From MED-G105 sp039025235 (GTDB lineage: Bacteria; Pseudomonadota; Alphaproteobacteria; Caulobacterales; Parvularculaceae): a stretch of DNA of 64,000 nucleotides. How positions within the stretch are numbered: position 1 is the first letter of the stretch; the number at the start of each line of letters is the position of its first letter. A program made the position numbers and the translations under genes. The stretch covers positions 221,622 to 285,621 of the forward strand of contig JBCCOS010000004.1 of NCBI GenBank assembly GCA_039025235.1, read 5' to 3'. Below, piece by piece: positions 18,109 through 27,771 of the stretch. The notes beneath the pieces were generated by a model. The model was not told where the DNA came from. It was given only the letters and a program-made list of their open reading frames with translations, and ran no database searches.

Positions 18109-19890
18109 ATGAGTTTTGCAACGCCCGTTCGCGATATGCGTTTCGCCCTCGATCATATGGCTGGGTATGAGGCCTTATTAAAGGGCAATATGTACCCCGA
18201 TCTTTCGGAGGACTTAACCTCTGCTATTTTGGAAGAAGCGGCCAAGTTTTGCGATAACGTCCTTGCACCACTTAATTGGGAAAGTGACCAAAACGGTTCC
18301 GTGCTAAAGAATGGCGTTGTTCGAACGAGCCCAGGATTCAAAGAAGCCTACCAACAATATGTTGACGGGGGATGGGGGTCCCTTGCGTTTCCTGAGGAAG
18401 TGGGGGGGCAAGGTCTACCGTCGACGCTATCAGTGGCCCTGATAGATGGCATGAATGCGGCGTGCATGTCCTTTGCGATCGGTACCACGCTGACCAATGG
18501 TGCGCTCAAAACCATCCTCCATGTGGGAACGCCGGAGCAGAAACGTCTCTACGCAGAAAAGCTCGCTTCTGGTGAATGGACCGGTACGATGAACCTGACG
18601 GAACCTCAAGCCGGTTCCGACCTATCGGAAATTCGTACGAAAGCCGAGCCTGTCGGTGACGGGCGCTATAAGATCACTGGGCAAAAGATTTATATCACCT
18701 ATGGCGACCATGACATGGCTGATAACATTGTCCATCTGGTTCTAGCGCGCCTACCCGATGCACCGGAAGGCACCGGTGGGATCTCGATGTTCCTTGTGCC
18801 GAAAAATCATATTAATAACGACGGTGGCTTAGAGGCTTGCAACGATGTTCAATGCGTTGGCCTTGAAGAAAAAATGGGACTGCACGGAAGCCCAACCGCT
18901 GTGATGGCCTATGGCGAGAAAGGAGAGTGTTACGGCACGCTTCTCGGTGAGGAGAACAAAGGCCTGCGCAATATGTTCGTCATGATGAATTCAGCACGTC
19001 TTGATGTCGGCGTGCAAGGCGTTGGCGTTGCGGAACGAGCCTATCAGCGCGCTTTGGCATATGCTCAAGAGCGTCGCCAAGGGCGCGCGCCTGGTGTTCG
19101 TTCTGGTGATCAGATTCCAATTATTCAGCATGCGGATGTTCGCCGAATGCTCTATTCCATGAAGTCGACGATCGAAGCATCACGTGGCATCTGTTATGCG
19201 AACGCCGTCGCTTATGACCTTGCACGACGCTCTGACGATGCAGCAACACAAAAAAAAGCAAAGGCCTTGGAAGAGTTGCTCACGCCAATTTCCAAGGCAT
19301 GGTCAACCGATCGCGCCAATGAAACAACGTCGATCGGTGTGCAAATTCATGGCGGCATGGGCTATGTTGAGGAAACTGGAGCCGCGCAACATGTTCGGGA
19401 CGCTCGCATTGCTGCGATTTACGAAGGCTCTAATGGCATTCAAGCGATCGACCTTGTTGGCCGTAAATTACAGGGCGATGGTGGAGCCGCCGCTAATGCG
19501 TTTATCGAAGAAGCAAGAGCAACAGCAACCGCGGCGAAAAACGTCGGTTTTGATGCTATTGCGGAACGTCTTTTTGAGACGGCAAACGCCGTTAAGCATT
19601 CAACGGATTGGTTGTTAGAGGCTGCCAGTCGCGACCCACATGATGTGCTTGCGGGTGCCACCCCATATCTTCGTCAATTCGGTAATCTTGCTGGTGGTGT
19701 ATATCTTACGAAGGGCGCGGTAGCGGCAGCGCCTACGGCCAAAGACGGTGACATCTATGCTGCGAGCAAAGTGGCAATAACGCAGTTTTATGCCAATAAT
19801 ACGCTTGCGGAAACACCTGGCATCACTGGTGCGGTGACAGCCGGCGCATCATCAGTACAAGAGATCGACCCCGCAGTCCTTTCCGCTTAA
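18109..19890 (+). CDS. Acyl-CoA dehydrogenase, long form
   Basis: 593 residues. The order is a short N-terminal module (VRDMRFALDHMAGYEALL), the acyl-CoA dehydrogenase N domain, the middle domain with TGTMNLTEPQAGSDLSEI, the FAD-binding C domain ending VRDARIAAIYEGSNGIQAID, and a C-terminal extra domain typical of the approximately 600-residue subgroup. That subgroup includes the DMSP-pathway enzyme DmdC and other medium- or short-chain acyl-CoA dehydrogenases, so the substrate cannot be assigned. An SDR gene follows within 100 bp, suggesting a small lipid-metabolism unit. Confidence 0.9.
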   Translation: MSFATPVRDMRFALDHMAGYEALLKGNMYPDLSEDLTSAILEEAAKFCDNVLAPLNWESDQNGSVLKNGVVRTSPGFKEAYQQYVDGGWGSLAFPEEVGGQGLPSTLSVALIDGMNAACMSFAIGTTLTNGALKTILHVGTPEQKRLYAEKLASGEWTGTMNLTEPQAGSDLSEIRTKAEPVGDGRYKITGQKIYITYGDHDMADNIVHLVLARLPDAPEGTGGISMFLVPKNHINNDGGLEACNDVQCVGLEEKMGLHGSPTAVMAYGEKGECYGTLLGEENKGLRNMFVMMNSARLDVGVQGVGVAERAYQRALAYAQERRQGRAPGVRSGDQIPIIQHADVRRMLYSMKSTIEASRGICYANAVAYDLARRSDDAATQKKAKALEELLTPISKAWSTDRANETTSIGVQIHGGMGYVEETGAAQHVRDARIAAIYEGSNGIQAIDLVGRKLQGDGGAAANAFIEEARATATAAKNVGFDAIAERLFETANAVKHSTDWLLEAASRDPHDVLAGATPYLRQFGNLAGGVYLTKGAVAAAPTAKDGDIYAASKVAITQFYANNTLAETPGITGAVTAGASSVQEIDPAVLSA

Positions 19891-19980
19891 AAACAGTGCG
19901 CAGATAATAATAAAGTAAAAACGCTTATCTTATTTGTGTACGCATTATCTATAAATTAAATTTTTTTGAAAGGGATGGTC

Positions 19981-20868
19981 ATGGGCGATTTGAACGGCAA
20001 GACACTATTTATTTCAGGTGCCAGTCGCGGCATTGGGCTTGCTATCGCAAAACGTGCCGCGGCCGACGGTGCAAATATCGCGATTGCTGCCAAAACGGCA
20101 ACGCCGCATAAGCATCTACCGGGAACAATTTACACGGCAGCGGAAGAAATAGAGGCGGCTGGCGGCAAGGCCTTACCGCTCATCGTTGATATCCGTGCTG
20201 AAGAGCTGGTGAAAGAAGCCGTCGAAAAAACAGTGGAAACGTTCGGCGGCATTGATATTTGCGTCAATAATGCATCGGCAATTAATCTCAATGGAACTGA
20301 AGCAACGGAGATGAAGCGGTGGGATTTGATGCATCAAATCAATGCCCGTGGCACCTTCGTCGTCACGCGGGCATGTATTCCCTATCTCAAAAAAGCTGAA
20401 AATCCACACATGTTGTCTTTGTCACCGCCGTTAGACATGGACGCCCAGTGGTTTGCCCCGCACGTTGCCTACACAATGGCAAAGTTCGGCATGTCGATGT
20501 GTGTCCTTGGCATGTCAGCGGAATTCAAGAAAGATGGAATTGCGTGCAATGCACTTTGGCCGAGGACTGCAATTGCCACTGCAGCGGTTGAATTTGCGCT
20601 TGGCGGCGATGCTATGATTAAAGGGTCGCGTACGACCGAAATTCTTGCTGACGCAGCACACCTTATGCTGACTAAACCGTCTCGCGAGTTTACTGGTAAG
20701 TTTGTTATCGATGACACATTTCTCTATGAGCACGGCGTCACAGACTTTGAAAAATATCGTGTCGATGCGTCTCAGAAATTGTTGCCGGACTTTTTTGTAC
20801 CAAACAGTATTCCAGCGCCACCGGGGGTAACTGAAACCATGCATAGCGGCTTGCATATCGGATCTTAA
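19981..20868 (+). CDS. SDR oxidoreductase, HSDL2-like
   Basis: The start is ATG 19981, with AAAGGG six bases upstream; a TTG 15 bp earlier is less likely. The NAD(P) motif is FISGASRGIGLAIA, followed by VNNASAINLNGTEATEMKRWDLM and the catalytic YTMAKFGMSMCVLGM. The long loop with KTATPHKHLPGTIYTAAEEI and the NALWPRTAIATAAVE segment are typical of the HSDL2-like group. The substrate is unknown, but linkage to an acyl-CoA dehydrogenase suggests an acyl or hydroxyacyl compound. A repeat follows 17 bp after the stop. Confidence 0.88.
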   Translation: MGDLNGKTLFISGASRGIGLAIAKRAAADGANIAIAAKTATPHKHLPGTIYTAAEEIEAAGGKALPLIVDIRAEELVKEAVEKTVETFGGIDICVNNASAINLNGTEATEMKRWDLMHQINARGTFVVTRACIPYLKKAENPHMLSLSPPLDMDAQWFAPHVAYTMAKFGMSMCVLGMSAEFKKDGIACNALWPRTAIATAAVEFALGGDAMIKGSRTTEILADAAHLMLTKPSREFTGKFVIDDTFLYEHGVTDFEKYRVDASQKLLPDFFVPNSIPAPPGVTETMHSGLHIGS

Positions 20869-20885
20869 GTTTGCCTACTGATGAC

Positions 20886-20990
20886 TTAAAGCGTCGACAC
20901 TTCAATTGGAATCGGGACGACGCTTTAAGTTGTTGATTTTACGCATTTCCTTAACGCCAACCGCACACACTTGGCTTGGAAATGCTTTAG
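20886..20990. repeat. Modular palindromic repeat, best full copy
   Basis: First palindrome TTAAAGCGTCG ... CGACGCTTTAA around TTCAATTGGAATC, spacer GTTGTTGATTTTA, then second palindrome with arms GCATTTCC/GGAAATGC and GCCAA/TTGGC. Ends read TTAA and TTAG. It lies in the short gap between two convergent genes (SDR and cfa), where it could end transcription from both sides. Confidence 0.93.
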
Positions 20991-21012
20991 GCACGGTAAC
21001 GAACGTGACCTT

Positions 21013-22236
21013 TCAGGGTCGCGACGCTGTCACTTGGCAAACATCTGTTGTTGCGGCACGAAAACCTGCTTCACAGTAAGCCAGATAAAAGCGCCATAGT
21101 TTTTTGAATCGGTTATCAAAACCGAGCGGTCGTATATCTTGCCAACGCGCTAGAAATGTATCGTGCCAATGGGCGAGGGTGCGCGCATAATCCTCACCAA
21201 ACGTTGTCGTGCTACGCAAGGAAAGGCCAGCTTTCTCAATCTGTCCTTTCAAAACAGAAGGGCAGGGCAGTACGCCGCCGGGGAACACGTAACGCTGAAT
21301 AAAATCGATCGATTTCAAATAATGATCGAACATTCTATCTGCGATCGTAATGACCTGGAATCCCGCGATGCCACCTGGCTTCAATCGATCCTTTACTTGC
21401 GTGAAATAAGCGGGCCAATATTCACGTCCAACAGCTTCAAACATTTCAATGGAAGCAATTTTATCATAAGCGCCGTCCTCATCACGATAATCGACAAGTT
21501 TAAAGTCAACACGCTCGGCAAGTCCCTGTTCGAAAATACGTTTTTGTGCGTAGGCCAATTGCTCCTTTGAAAGAGTTAGTCCTGTTACTCTGGCACCGAT
21601 GTCTTTAGCCGCAAACTCTGCAAATCCACCCCATCCACAACCAATTTCGAGTACAGTTTGGCCAGGCTTTAATTCAATAGCCTGCGCAAGGGCACGATAC
21701 TTATTTGTTTGTGCATCGGCGAGATTTTCGCCTGGCGAGGAAAACTTCGCCGACGAATATGTCATCGTCGGATCAAGCCATTGCTCGTAAAAGCGGTTGC
21801 CTAAGTCGTAATGAGCAGAGATGTTCTTACGCGATCCGGAACGGGAATTACGATTTGTAAAGTGCCGCATTTGTTCGAACAGACCAGCAATCGGGGTCGC
21901 ATCAAATGCGCTCGCGATATAATCAGCATTACGCGCAAACAGCGTAAGGCAGTCTGAAAGATTTGGTGAATCCCATTGACCATCTGCATACGACTCAAAG
22001 AACCCGATGTCTCCACCAAGAAGCGTTCGCCTTGCAAAGGCAAAGTCTTTGACCAATAAAACAGCGTGCAGATTTTTTTCTTCTTTGCCAGTATAGGTAA
22101 GCGTCTCACCGCTCGGTAGTTTGATTGTTAAAATACCAAAGTGTATTTTTGAGGCTACCACCTTGCAGAGAAGATGAAAGAATGGGGTTGACCATCCACG
22201 TTCGGTTGCAACGGTTATCTTGGTCGTTTTATTCAT
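21013..22236 (-). CDS. cfa: Cyclopropane-fatty-acyl-phospholipid synthase
   Basis: 407 residues. The SAM site is TVLEIGCGWGGFAEFAA, preceded by the family hallmark SAHYDLGNRFYEQWLDPTMTYS. Downstream are ASIEMFEAVGREYWPAYF and VFPGGVLPCPSV. The enzyme adds a methylene group from SAM across double bonds of membrane phospholipid acyl chains. The photolyase gene upstream is a frequent alphaproteobacterial neighbour of cfa. An inverted repeat lies about 43 bp before the start. Confidence 0.93.
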   Translation of the reverse strand: MNKTTKITVATERGWSTPFFHLLCKVVASKIHFGILTIKLPSGETLTYTGKEEKNLHAVLLVKDFAFARRTLLGGDIGFFESYADGQWDSPNLSDCLTLFARNADYIASAFDATPIAGLFEQMRHFTNRNSRSGSRKNISAHYDLGNRFYEQWLDPTMTYSSAKFSSPGENLADAQTNKYRALAQAIELKPGQTVLEIGCGWGGFAEFAAKDIGARVTGLTLSKEQLAYAQKRIFEQGLAERVDFKLVDYRDEDGAYDKIASIEMFEAVGREYWPAYFTQVKDRLKPGGIAGFQVITIADRMFDHYLKSIDFIQRYVFPGGVLPCPSVLKGQIEKAGLSLRSTTTFGEDYARTLAHWHDTFLARWQDIRPLGFDNRFKKLWRFYLAYCEAGFRAATTDVCQVTASRP

Positions 22237-22278
22237 TTAATTTATCGCGATACTTATCGTTTGAAGTATTATTTTTCA

Positions 22279-22300
22279 TGTCGCGTGCGTCAACGCGACA
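22279..22300. promoter_or_regulatory. Inverted repeat upstream of cfa
   Basis: TGTCGCG and CGCGACA are perfect 7-bp arms around an 8-base centre. It lies between phrB and cfa, so it could be an operator for cfa or a terminator for phrB. It has no U-tract on the minus strand. It does not match the dispersed repeat family. The assignment is only by position and symmetry. Confidence 0.3.
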
Positions 22301-22440
22301 ATATATCGAATATAGGTGCCATGCGCACTTTTTAAATTCCGCAATTTTGCCGGATCATAATTTAAAAGTGTACTTATTATAAGGGCATTTTTTCATCAAT
22401 ATAATACTCAAAATGCCGTGAGAATATCTTCAGCGGCGCA

Positions 22441-23889
22441 TCAGCTTGCCTCTTTGACGCGTTCGTATGCATCCAGAGCACGCTTTCGTGTCGTGGATAG
22501 GTCGAGCATCGGTAAGGGATAGGTTTCTCCCAATCGAACGTTAGCGGCCTTTAATACAGCTTCGGGTGCGTCGTAAGGGCAGTGAATATATTTCCTTGGG
22601 ATTTCCGCGATTTCGGGTACATATTTGCACACATACTTTCCATCAGGGTCAAACTTTTGTGCTTGTGTTACCGGATTAAAAATTCTGAAGTAAGGCGCAG
22701 CATCTGCTCCTGAACCTGCGACCCATTGCCAACTTGCTGTATTGCTTGCTGGGTCTGCGTCAACAAGCGTATCCCAGAACCAGCGTTCACCTTCCTGCCA
22801 TGGTGTGAGCATATTTTTAATAAGAAAGCTCGCCACAATCATTCGCACTCGATTATGCATCCATCCGGTTTGCCAAAGCTGTCGCATACCGGCGTCGACA
22901 ATTGGGTAGCCCGTCTGCCCACGCTGCCAGCGCCTCAACGCTTGTCTATCGTTCTGCCAATTAAACTTTGAGTAAGCGGGCTTAATTGGGTCGGTTTGAA
23001 TGTCAGGGTAGTGATATAGAAGGACGTATGCGAACTCACGCCATGCAATTTCTGATAAAAAGACGTGCACGCCGTTTTCACCCTTATTGCCATTTTTTTC
23101 TAAAGCGTCCTTCGTCCGTACCCATATTTGTAATGGACTGATTTCGCCGAAGGCCAAGTGCGGAGACAGTCGCGATGTCCCCTCTATATCTGGCCGGTTG
23201 CGATCCTCTCCGTAATCGCCGACAGCATTTTCCAAAAAAGTTTCAAGGGCTTTAGCGGCACCTTTTTCACCGGGTGTCCACTCATCATCGAACGCCTCCG
23301 CCCAATTAGGGCGGGTTGGCAGTAAGTCAAAGCTTTCAACGGACAGTGATTCTGGGAATCTCTTCGGAGGCATTAATTTCTTCGGAGCCTTAGAAGGCGC
23401 TGGGCGTTCGGGCCCCGCCTCTTGAAGAGCGCGCCAAAACGGCGTGAAGACTTTGTAAAAACCGCCTGTCTTTGTTTTTAGCGACCATGGCTCACAGAGA
23501 AGTGCCCCGTTAAATGAGTTGGCTTTAACATCACTTTCCATCAGAGCAGATTTCGTTTTTTTATCTTCTTCGATTCCCTGCTTGTCATAACGACGATTCC
23601 AATAAACGGATCGTGCGCCGGTTTCCTCGACAAGCTTCATCAGTTCTTCACCGCCGTTTCCGGCGCGCAAAATGAGCTTGCTACCGCGCTTTTCGATATC
23701 TGCAGACAGCCTCGCGAGGGAATGATGTAGCCACCATTGTCCAGCGCCGCCGTGTGCGAATGGTCCATGGTCGTCATACACATAGAGGATCACTACCTGC
23801 TTACTGGCGCTAATCGCAGCATCAAGCGCAGGATTGTCGGTAAGGCGTAGGTCTCGGCGGAGCCACACGATCGATAAGTCATTTGTCAT
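22441..23889 (-). CDS. phrB: Deoxyribodipyrimidine photolyase
   Basis: 482 residues, a class I CPD photolyase. It opens SIVWLRRDLRLTDNPALDAA (photolyase domain, antenna chromophore) and carries the FAD-domain signature WMHNRVRMIVASFLIKNML, then DADPASNTASWQWVAGSG. RWQRGQTGYPIVDAGMRQLW precedes it. It uses light to split cyclobutane pyrimidine dimers. It is transcribed toward cfa. Confidence 0.94.
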   Translation of the reverse strand: MTNDLSIVWLRRDLRLTDNPALDAAISASKQVVILYVYDDHGPFAHGGAGQWWLHHSLARLSADIEKRGSKLILRAGNGGEELMKLVEETGARSVYWNRRYDKQGIEEDKKTKSALMESDVKANSFNGALLCEPWSLKTKTGGFYKVFTPFWRALQEAGPERPAPSKAPKKLMPPKRFPESLSVESFDLLPTRPNWAEAFDDEWTPGEKGAAKALETFLENAVGDYGEDRNRPDIEGTSRLSPHLAFGEISPLQIWVRTKDALEKNGNKGENGVHVFLSEIAWREFAYVLLYHYPDIQTDPIKPAYSKFNWQNDRQALRRWQRGQTGYPIVDAGMRQLWQTGWMHNRVRMIVASFLIKNMLTPWQEGERWFWDTLVDADPASNTASWQWVAGSGADAAPYFRIFNPVTQAQKFDPDGKYVCKYVPEIAEIPRKYIHCPYDAPEAVLKAANVRLGETYPLPMLDLSTTRKRALDAYERVKEAS

Positions 23890-24044
23890 AGTGGAACCTA
23901 CGGCGATTCACCAAATTCGGATGCACGCACTTTCAAATTGCCTGCGCGGCATATGGGACGAGCTAGCGGAAGTGAAAACAAGAAATGACGCGTCCACTGA
24001 CGGAGCATAGCAAATCTGAACTTGTCGATCTTTTTTATGAAATG

Positions 24045-24911
24045 TCAGAGCGTTAAATTTTTCAAATAAGTGGCAAGGGCCGGGCCGATGTTTTCGTCTT
24101 TAAGAGCCATATCAACGTTCGCTTGCAACCAACCTAATTTTGATCCGCAGTCGTGTATGGCCGTCTTGCAAACACAAGCGTGGAAGGTTTGTTTGTCATT
24201 TAACGTATTCATGGAATCGGTCAGTTGGATTTCTCCACCAGCACCGGCGCCTTGCTTTTCCAGTAGCGTAAAGATCTCAGGCTGAAGGACGTATCGACCG
24301 ATGATGCGAAAGTTTGACGGCGCATCGGACGGCTCGGGTTTTTCCACCATTCCGACCATCTCAATAAGGTCGCCGATTGCGCCTTTGGGCGCGATAACGC
24401 CATATTTTTTGGTCTCTTCGGCCGGGACTTCTTCAACGGCGACGAGATTACCACCAACTTTACTATAGGCGTCGACCAATTCTTTAAGGAAGCCAGGGCG
24501 TTCTGCGCTAATTTCATCGGGTAACGCTACTGCAAATGGTTCGTTGCCGACTAAATCACGGGCGCACCATACCGCATGGCCAAGCCCCAGCGGCGCCTGT
24601 TGGCGCGTATAAGACACACCACCAGCAATAGGGATGATGGCTTTCATTTGGCTCAAAAGGTCTTCTTTTTTCTTTGCTCGAAGTGTTTCCTCTAATTCAA
24701 TCGCATGGTCGAAATAATCTTCGATTGCCGTTTTCCCACGGCCTGTCACAAAAACTATTTTTTCAATCCCGGCATCTTGGGCTTCTTTTACAACGTAATC
24801 AATTAGAGGCCTATCCACCACGGGCAGCATCTCTTTAGGTATTGATTTCGTTGCAGGTAAAACGCGAGTGCCGAGCCCCGCTACAGGAATGACAACGTTA
24901 CGAATTTGCAT
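24045..24911 (-). CDS. galU: UTP-glucose-1-phosphate uridylyltransferase
   Basis: The start chosen is the ATG at 24911 (MQIRNVVIPVAGLGTRVLPA), preceded by GAGGG; the frame extends 27 bp further up. Nucleotide-binding AGLGTRVLPATKSIPKEMLP is complete, as are VVDRPLIDYVVKEA and GLGHAVWCARDLVG. GalU makes UDP-glucose for LPS, exopolysaccharide and glucan synthesis. It is a single gene here, followed downstream by phrB on the same strand. Confidence 0.94.
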   Translation of the reverse strand: MQIRNVVIPVAGLGTRVLPATKSIPKEMLPVVDRPLIDYVVKEAQDAGIEKIVFVTGRGKTAIEDYFDHAIELEETLRAKKKEDLLSQMKAIIPIAGGVSYTRQQAPLGLGHAVWCARDLVGNEPFAVALPDEISAERPGFLKELVDAYSKVGGNLVAVEEVPAEETKKYGVIAPKGAIGDLIEMVGMVEKPEPSDAPSNFRIIGRYVLQPEIFTLLEKQGAGAGGEIQLTDSMNTLNDKQTFHACVCKTAIHDCGSKLGWLQANVDMALKDENIGPALATYLKNLTL

Positions 24912-25017
24912 TTTTGCCCTCAATCTCCCTATCAACATTCGAAGAAAACCGGCTCTTAAATTCTATCGCATACGAATAAGAAAATTGCGGTTCGCGGTGT
25001 AGTAGAAGAATTCTCAC

Positions 25018-26385
25018 TTATTCTGGCACTTTGTTTATGGGTGCTGCGCCAATATCGATCTTCGTTTCTATTGGTTTCAAATACCGGGCCTCGTCTTCCA
25101 TAATGATGGTCAATGCCGCACGGCGCAATGCCGCGTTATCTGCAAGGTCCTGGTAAAACAGGTTATACGGACGTGCTCTCCATTTTCCACCGAACCAAGA
25201 TTTTCGCCTCATAAACGATTGTTTTGGCCGATCTGTGATAAGTACACCATCTACGCAGGCGGCACCAATTTCACGGGACATTATTGGTGCGTTGGGCATT
25301 GTTTGACTTTCATTGAACGAAAGCCCAGTTGCCGATGCGGCGCCATGATGGCGGTCTGCTTTCAGCGGTCCACTGTCCAAATGCCAGTCAAGGGGGTTCA
25401 CGCAGACTAATGGTTCTCTACCCACTGATTCTTGTATCAGATCATTAGACCATACGATCGACCGTGCACGGATTCTATTGATCTCACGTTTGAAATGCGC
25501 TTCATAATCGGTATAGGAAATAACGCACCGAACGGCACGAGGGTCAGCGCACACCGGAATAGGTGGTGACATTTCATTAAGATACGATTTAGGTACTGAA
25601 GCGCCAATTAAGTAGGCGGCTGCGAGCCGTCGCCTTAAACCATTGTCGTCGCCCTCGAAAAACTCTTTCAACAAGCCCATTGCAAGGAGAGCGCCTTGTC
25701 CATATCCCACGAGAAATAAAGGTTTTTTTGAATCGCTTTGAATAAGAAATTCTCTGAATGCATTAGCAACATCAACATATGCCGTCGCGCGGGCGGCCAT
25801 AGCGTCATATTTATGTGAAAATTGTGCGGAGATCGTTGCTTGGCGATACCTTGGTGCGAAAACACGCCCTACACTCAAAAACGGACCAATCTCATTCGGC
25901 GCAGCAATAACATCCGTTTCGGTTTTAGCGGTTTCATCGTTGATTGGCGCGTTCCAATTCTCTGCCGAGTAATAGGTTGTCGAGTGAACGTAAAAAATTT
26001 CAGCGGACGATTTTAGGTTGGTTTTTTGTTGTCTTAATTCAGCAGAGATCCCTTCAACTTTGTCATCGTGGTCCGAAAGGGTGGAGCCGGATGTGCTTTT
26101 TGCGCCAGTAACCGACTGATCTCGAAGCGTCGGCGGGATCGTTGTTGTAGACGGCTTGGTGGTAGTATCATCAGGTGCGTTTTCTGCAATCACCGGTTTA
26201 GTAGGCCGTAAGATCCAGCTTGCTCGATCCTTGTAATCGGGCGCTCGTGGAGGCGTCGATATTTGAAAAGGTGTTTTGGGCTTTAAAAAAAAACGGACGA
26301 TATTGTCCTGAAAAATAACGGTAATGACCATTGTCACCAGGATGGAAATGCCGGTTGTCAATATCGCAAATCGTTTGATGTGCAT
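25018..26385 (-). CDS. DUF3089 alpha/beta-hydrolase-like protein without nucleophile serine
   Basis: 455 residues from ATG 26385; a TTG 63 bp upstream extends the frame. The N-terminus is a membrane anchor (FAILTTGISILVTMVITVIF), followed by a Thr/Pro/Ser-rich linker of about 80 residues, then the DUF3089 domain (VHSTTYYSAENWNAP, GRVFAPRYRQATISAQF). DUF3089 members normally carry GHSQG as nucleophile elbow. Here it reads GYGQG, so Ser is Gly at residue 229 (codon 25699-25701). Either the enzyme is inactive or it uses another residue. It probably faces the periplasm. Confidence 0.8.
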   Translation of the reverse strand: MHIKRFAILTTGISILVTMVITVIFQDNIVRFFLKPKTPFQISTPPRAPDYKDRASWILRPTKPVIAENAPDDTTTKPSTTTIPPTLRDQSVTGAKSTSGSTLSDHDDKVEGISAELRQQKTNLKSSAEIFYVHSTTYYSAENWNAPINDETAKTETDVIAAPNEIGPFLSVGRVFAPRYRQATISAQFSHKYDAMAARATAYVDVANAFREFLIQSDSKKPLFLVGYGQGALLAMGLLKEFFEGDDNGLRRRLAAAYLIGASVPKSYLNEMSPPIPVCADPRAVRCVISYTDYEAHFKREINRIRARSIVWSNDLIQESVGREPLVCVNPLDWHLDSGPLKADRHHGAASATGLSFNESQTMPNAPIMSREIGAACVDGVLITDRPKQSFMRRKSWFGGKWRARPYNLFYQDLADNAALRRAALTIIMEDEARYLKPIETKIDIGAAPINKVPE

Positions 26386-26874
26386 TCGCCCAAAACCAAT
26401 AAAACTTAAGTGAAAGGGGTATACACCAAAAGAGCTGGCGCCCAACAATGTATTGATGCATCTCGCGCGACGATAGCGTGCTCGAAAACTGGGTTATTTA
26501 ACAGGATGATATAAATCTTACATAATTTCATCAGGCCTTTCAGATCGAAAGTCTTCCTCATTGAGCAGTTCAGAGCCAACACGTTTTTTTATAACGCCGT
26601 AACAATTGCTCGAACGGGCCTGAATTGGTTGTCTTGTATCTTGTATTGGGCGCATAAAGCGTCATATGCGACCGTTAACCACTGGTTAGCGTAAACTGTT
26701 CATGTTTCTGCTTCGATTGTATGCTTTAGCACATGGATTGGTATATAAATTGAAGCCTTTGAGCTGCTGAATAAGGACTGGGCATTCTGGGTGTTGCCTC
26801 AAATTTTTCAGGGTTTTGCCCCAAATTAATGTCAGTTGTTTATTTAATAGCATGCGTGAGGAACGGCTAAGGCC
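26386..26874. other. Divergent intergenic region, nothing recognised
   Basis: About 490 bp between the divergent DUF3089 and DUF502 genes. It is AT-rich and should hold both promoters. I see no repeat-family copy, RNA gene or convincing small ORF. Confidence 0.5.
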
Positions 26875-27693
26875 ATGTCAAAATCATTCAACGATAATGA
26901 AAAAAGACAAAACGAGCGTGGAAGTAAACCAAAACACGATCGATCCCGTGACCTCTTAAAACCACAAAAGCAGAGTTTTTTCGGCAGCCTTTGGTCGAGT
27001 TTTATTGCTGGCGTCGTTGTCGTCGCCCCAATTAGCATCACTGTTGCAATTACCTATTGGTTCGTCACTGGACCGATGACGAAGCTCGATACTTTTGTAA
27101 AGAATTTCCTTCCAGCGGGTGATAGCACAGTAGAAACGCTCACGCGGGCAATTCCGGGTTTTGGAATTCTAATTGCGTTTATAGCAATCATAATACTGGG
27201 CGCATCGGCGAAAAATTTCTTTGGTCGTGCCTTCATCAATGCCGGTGAAAATATTCTCGATACGTTGCCAGTTGTGCGCAATCTCTATCGATTTTTCAAA
27301 AACGTTTTTGAGACGGCTCTTCAACAATCTGACCGATCTTTCAAAGAAGTTGCTCTTATTCAATATCCTCGTCCTGGCGTCTGGGCCATTGCCTTTGTTG
27401 TGGGGAAAACAAAAGGAGAGATCAGCAATGTGTTGGATGATCAGGGACCCGATATGACGAGCGTATTTATCCCTACGGGCCCAAATCCGACATCGGGTTT
27501 TCTACTTTTCTTGCCTAGGAGTGAAATGCGCCCGCTAGAAATGTCGGTTGAAGATGCGGCGAAAGCGGTATTCTCTTTGGGATTGGTGTTACCAGATCTT
27601 CCGGTGGGTGACGAGGCTTTAAGACGTCTTGAAGAAGCTGCGGCGAATGCAATGCCAATTGAGAAAAAGAAACGTCGTATTTTCGGACGATAA
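26875..27693 (+). CDS. DUF502 family membrane protein
   Basis: 272 residues. A charged N-terminus of about 35 residues precedes a first membrane segment (SFIAGVVVVAPISITVAITY) and a second (ILIAFIAIIILGASAKNFFG). The DUF502 hallmark follows: LPVVRNLYRFFKNVFETAL, then PRPGVWAIAFVVGK and VFIPTGPNPTSGFLLFLP. The function is unknown. It is convergent with recG, a widely seen alphaproteobacterial adjacency. The tail is basic (KKKRRIFGR). Confidence 0.88.
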   Translation: MSKSFNDNEKRQNERGSKPKHDRSRDLLKPQKQSFFGSLWSSFIAGVVVVAPISITVAITYWFVTGPMTKLDTFVKNFLPAGDSTVETLTRAIPGFGILIAFIAIIILGASAKNFFGRAFINAGENILDTLPVVRNLYRFFKNVFETALQQSDRSFKEVALIQYPRPGVWAIAFVVGKTKGEISNVLDDQGPDMTSVFIPTGPNPTSGFLLFLPRSEMRPLEMSVEDAAKAVFSLGLVLPDLPVGDEALRRLEEAAANAMPIEKKKRRIFGR

Positions 27694-27771
27694 TACCGCT
27701 TTTCTGTTTACAGAATAAACATTGTGTAGGGAATTTTATGCCGTCTTATATTTCGACGGTGAACGAGATCT

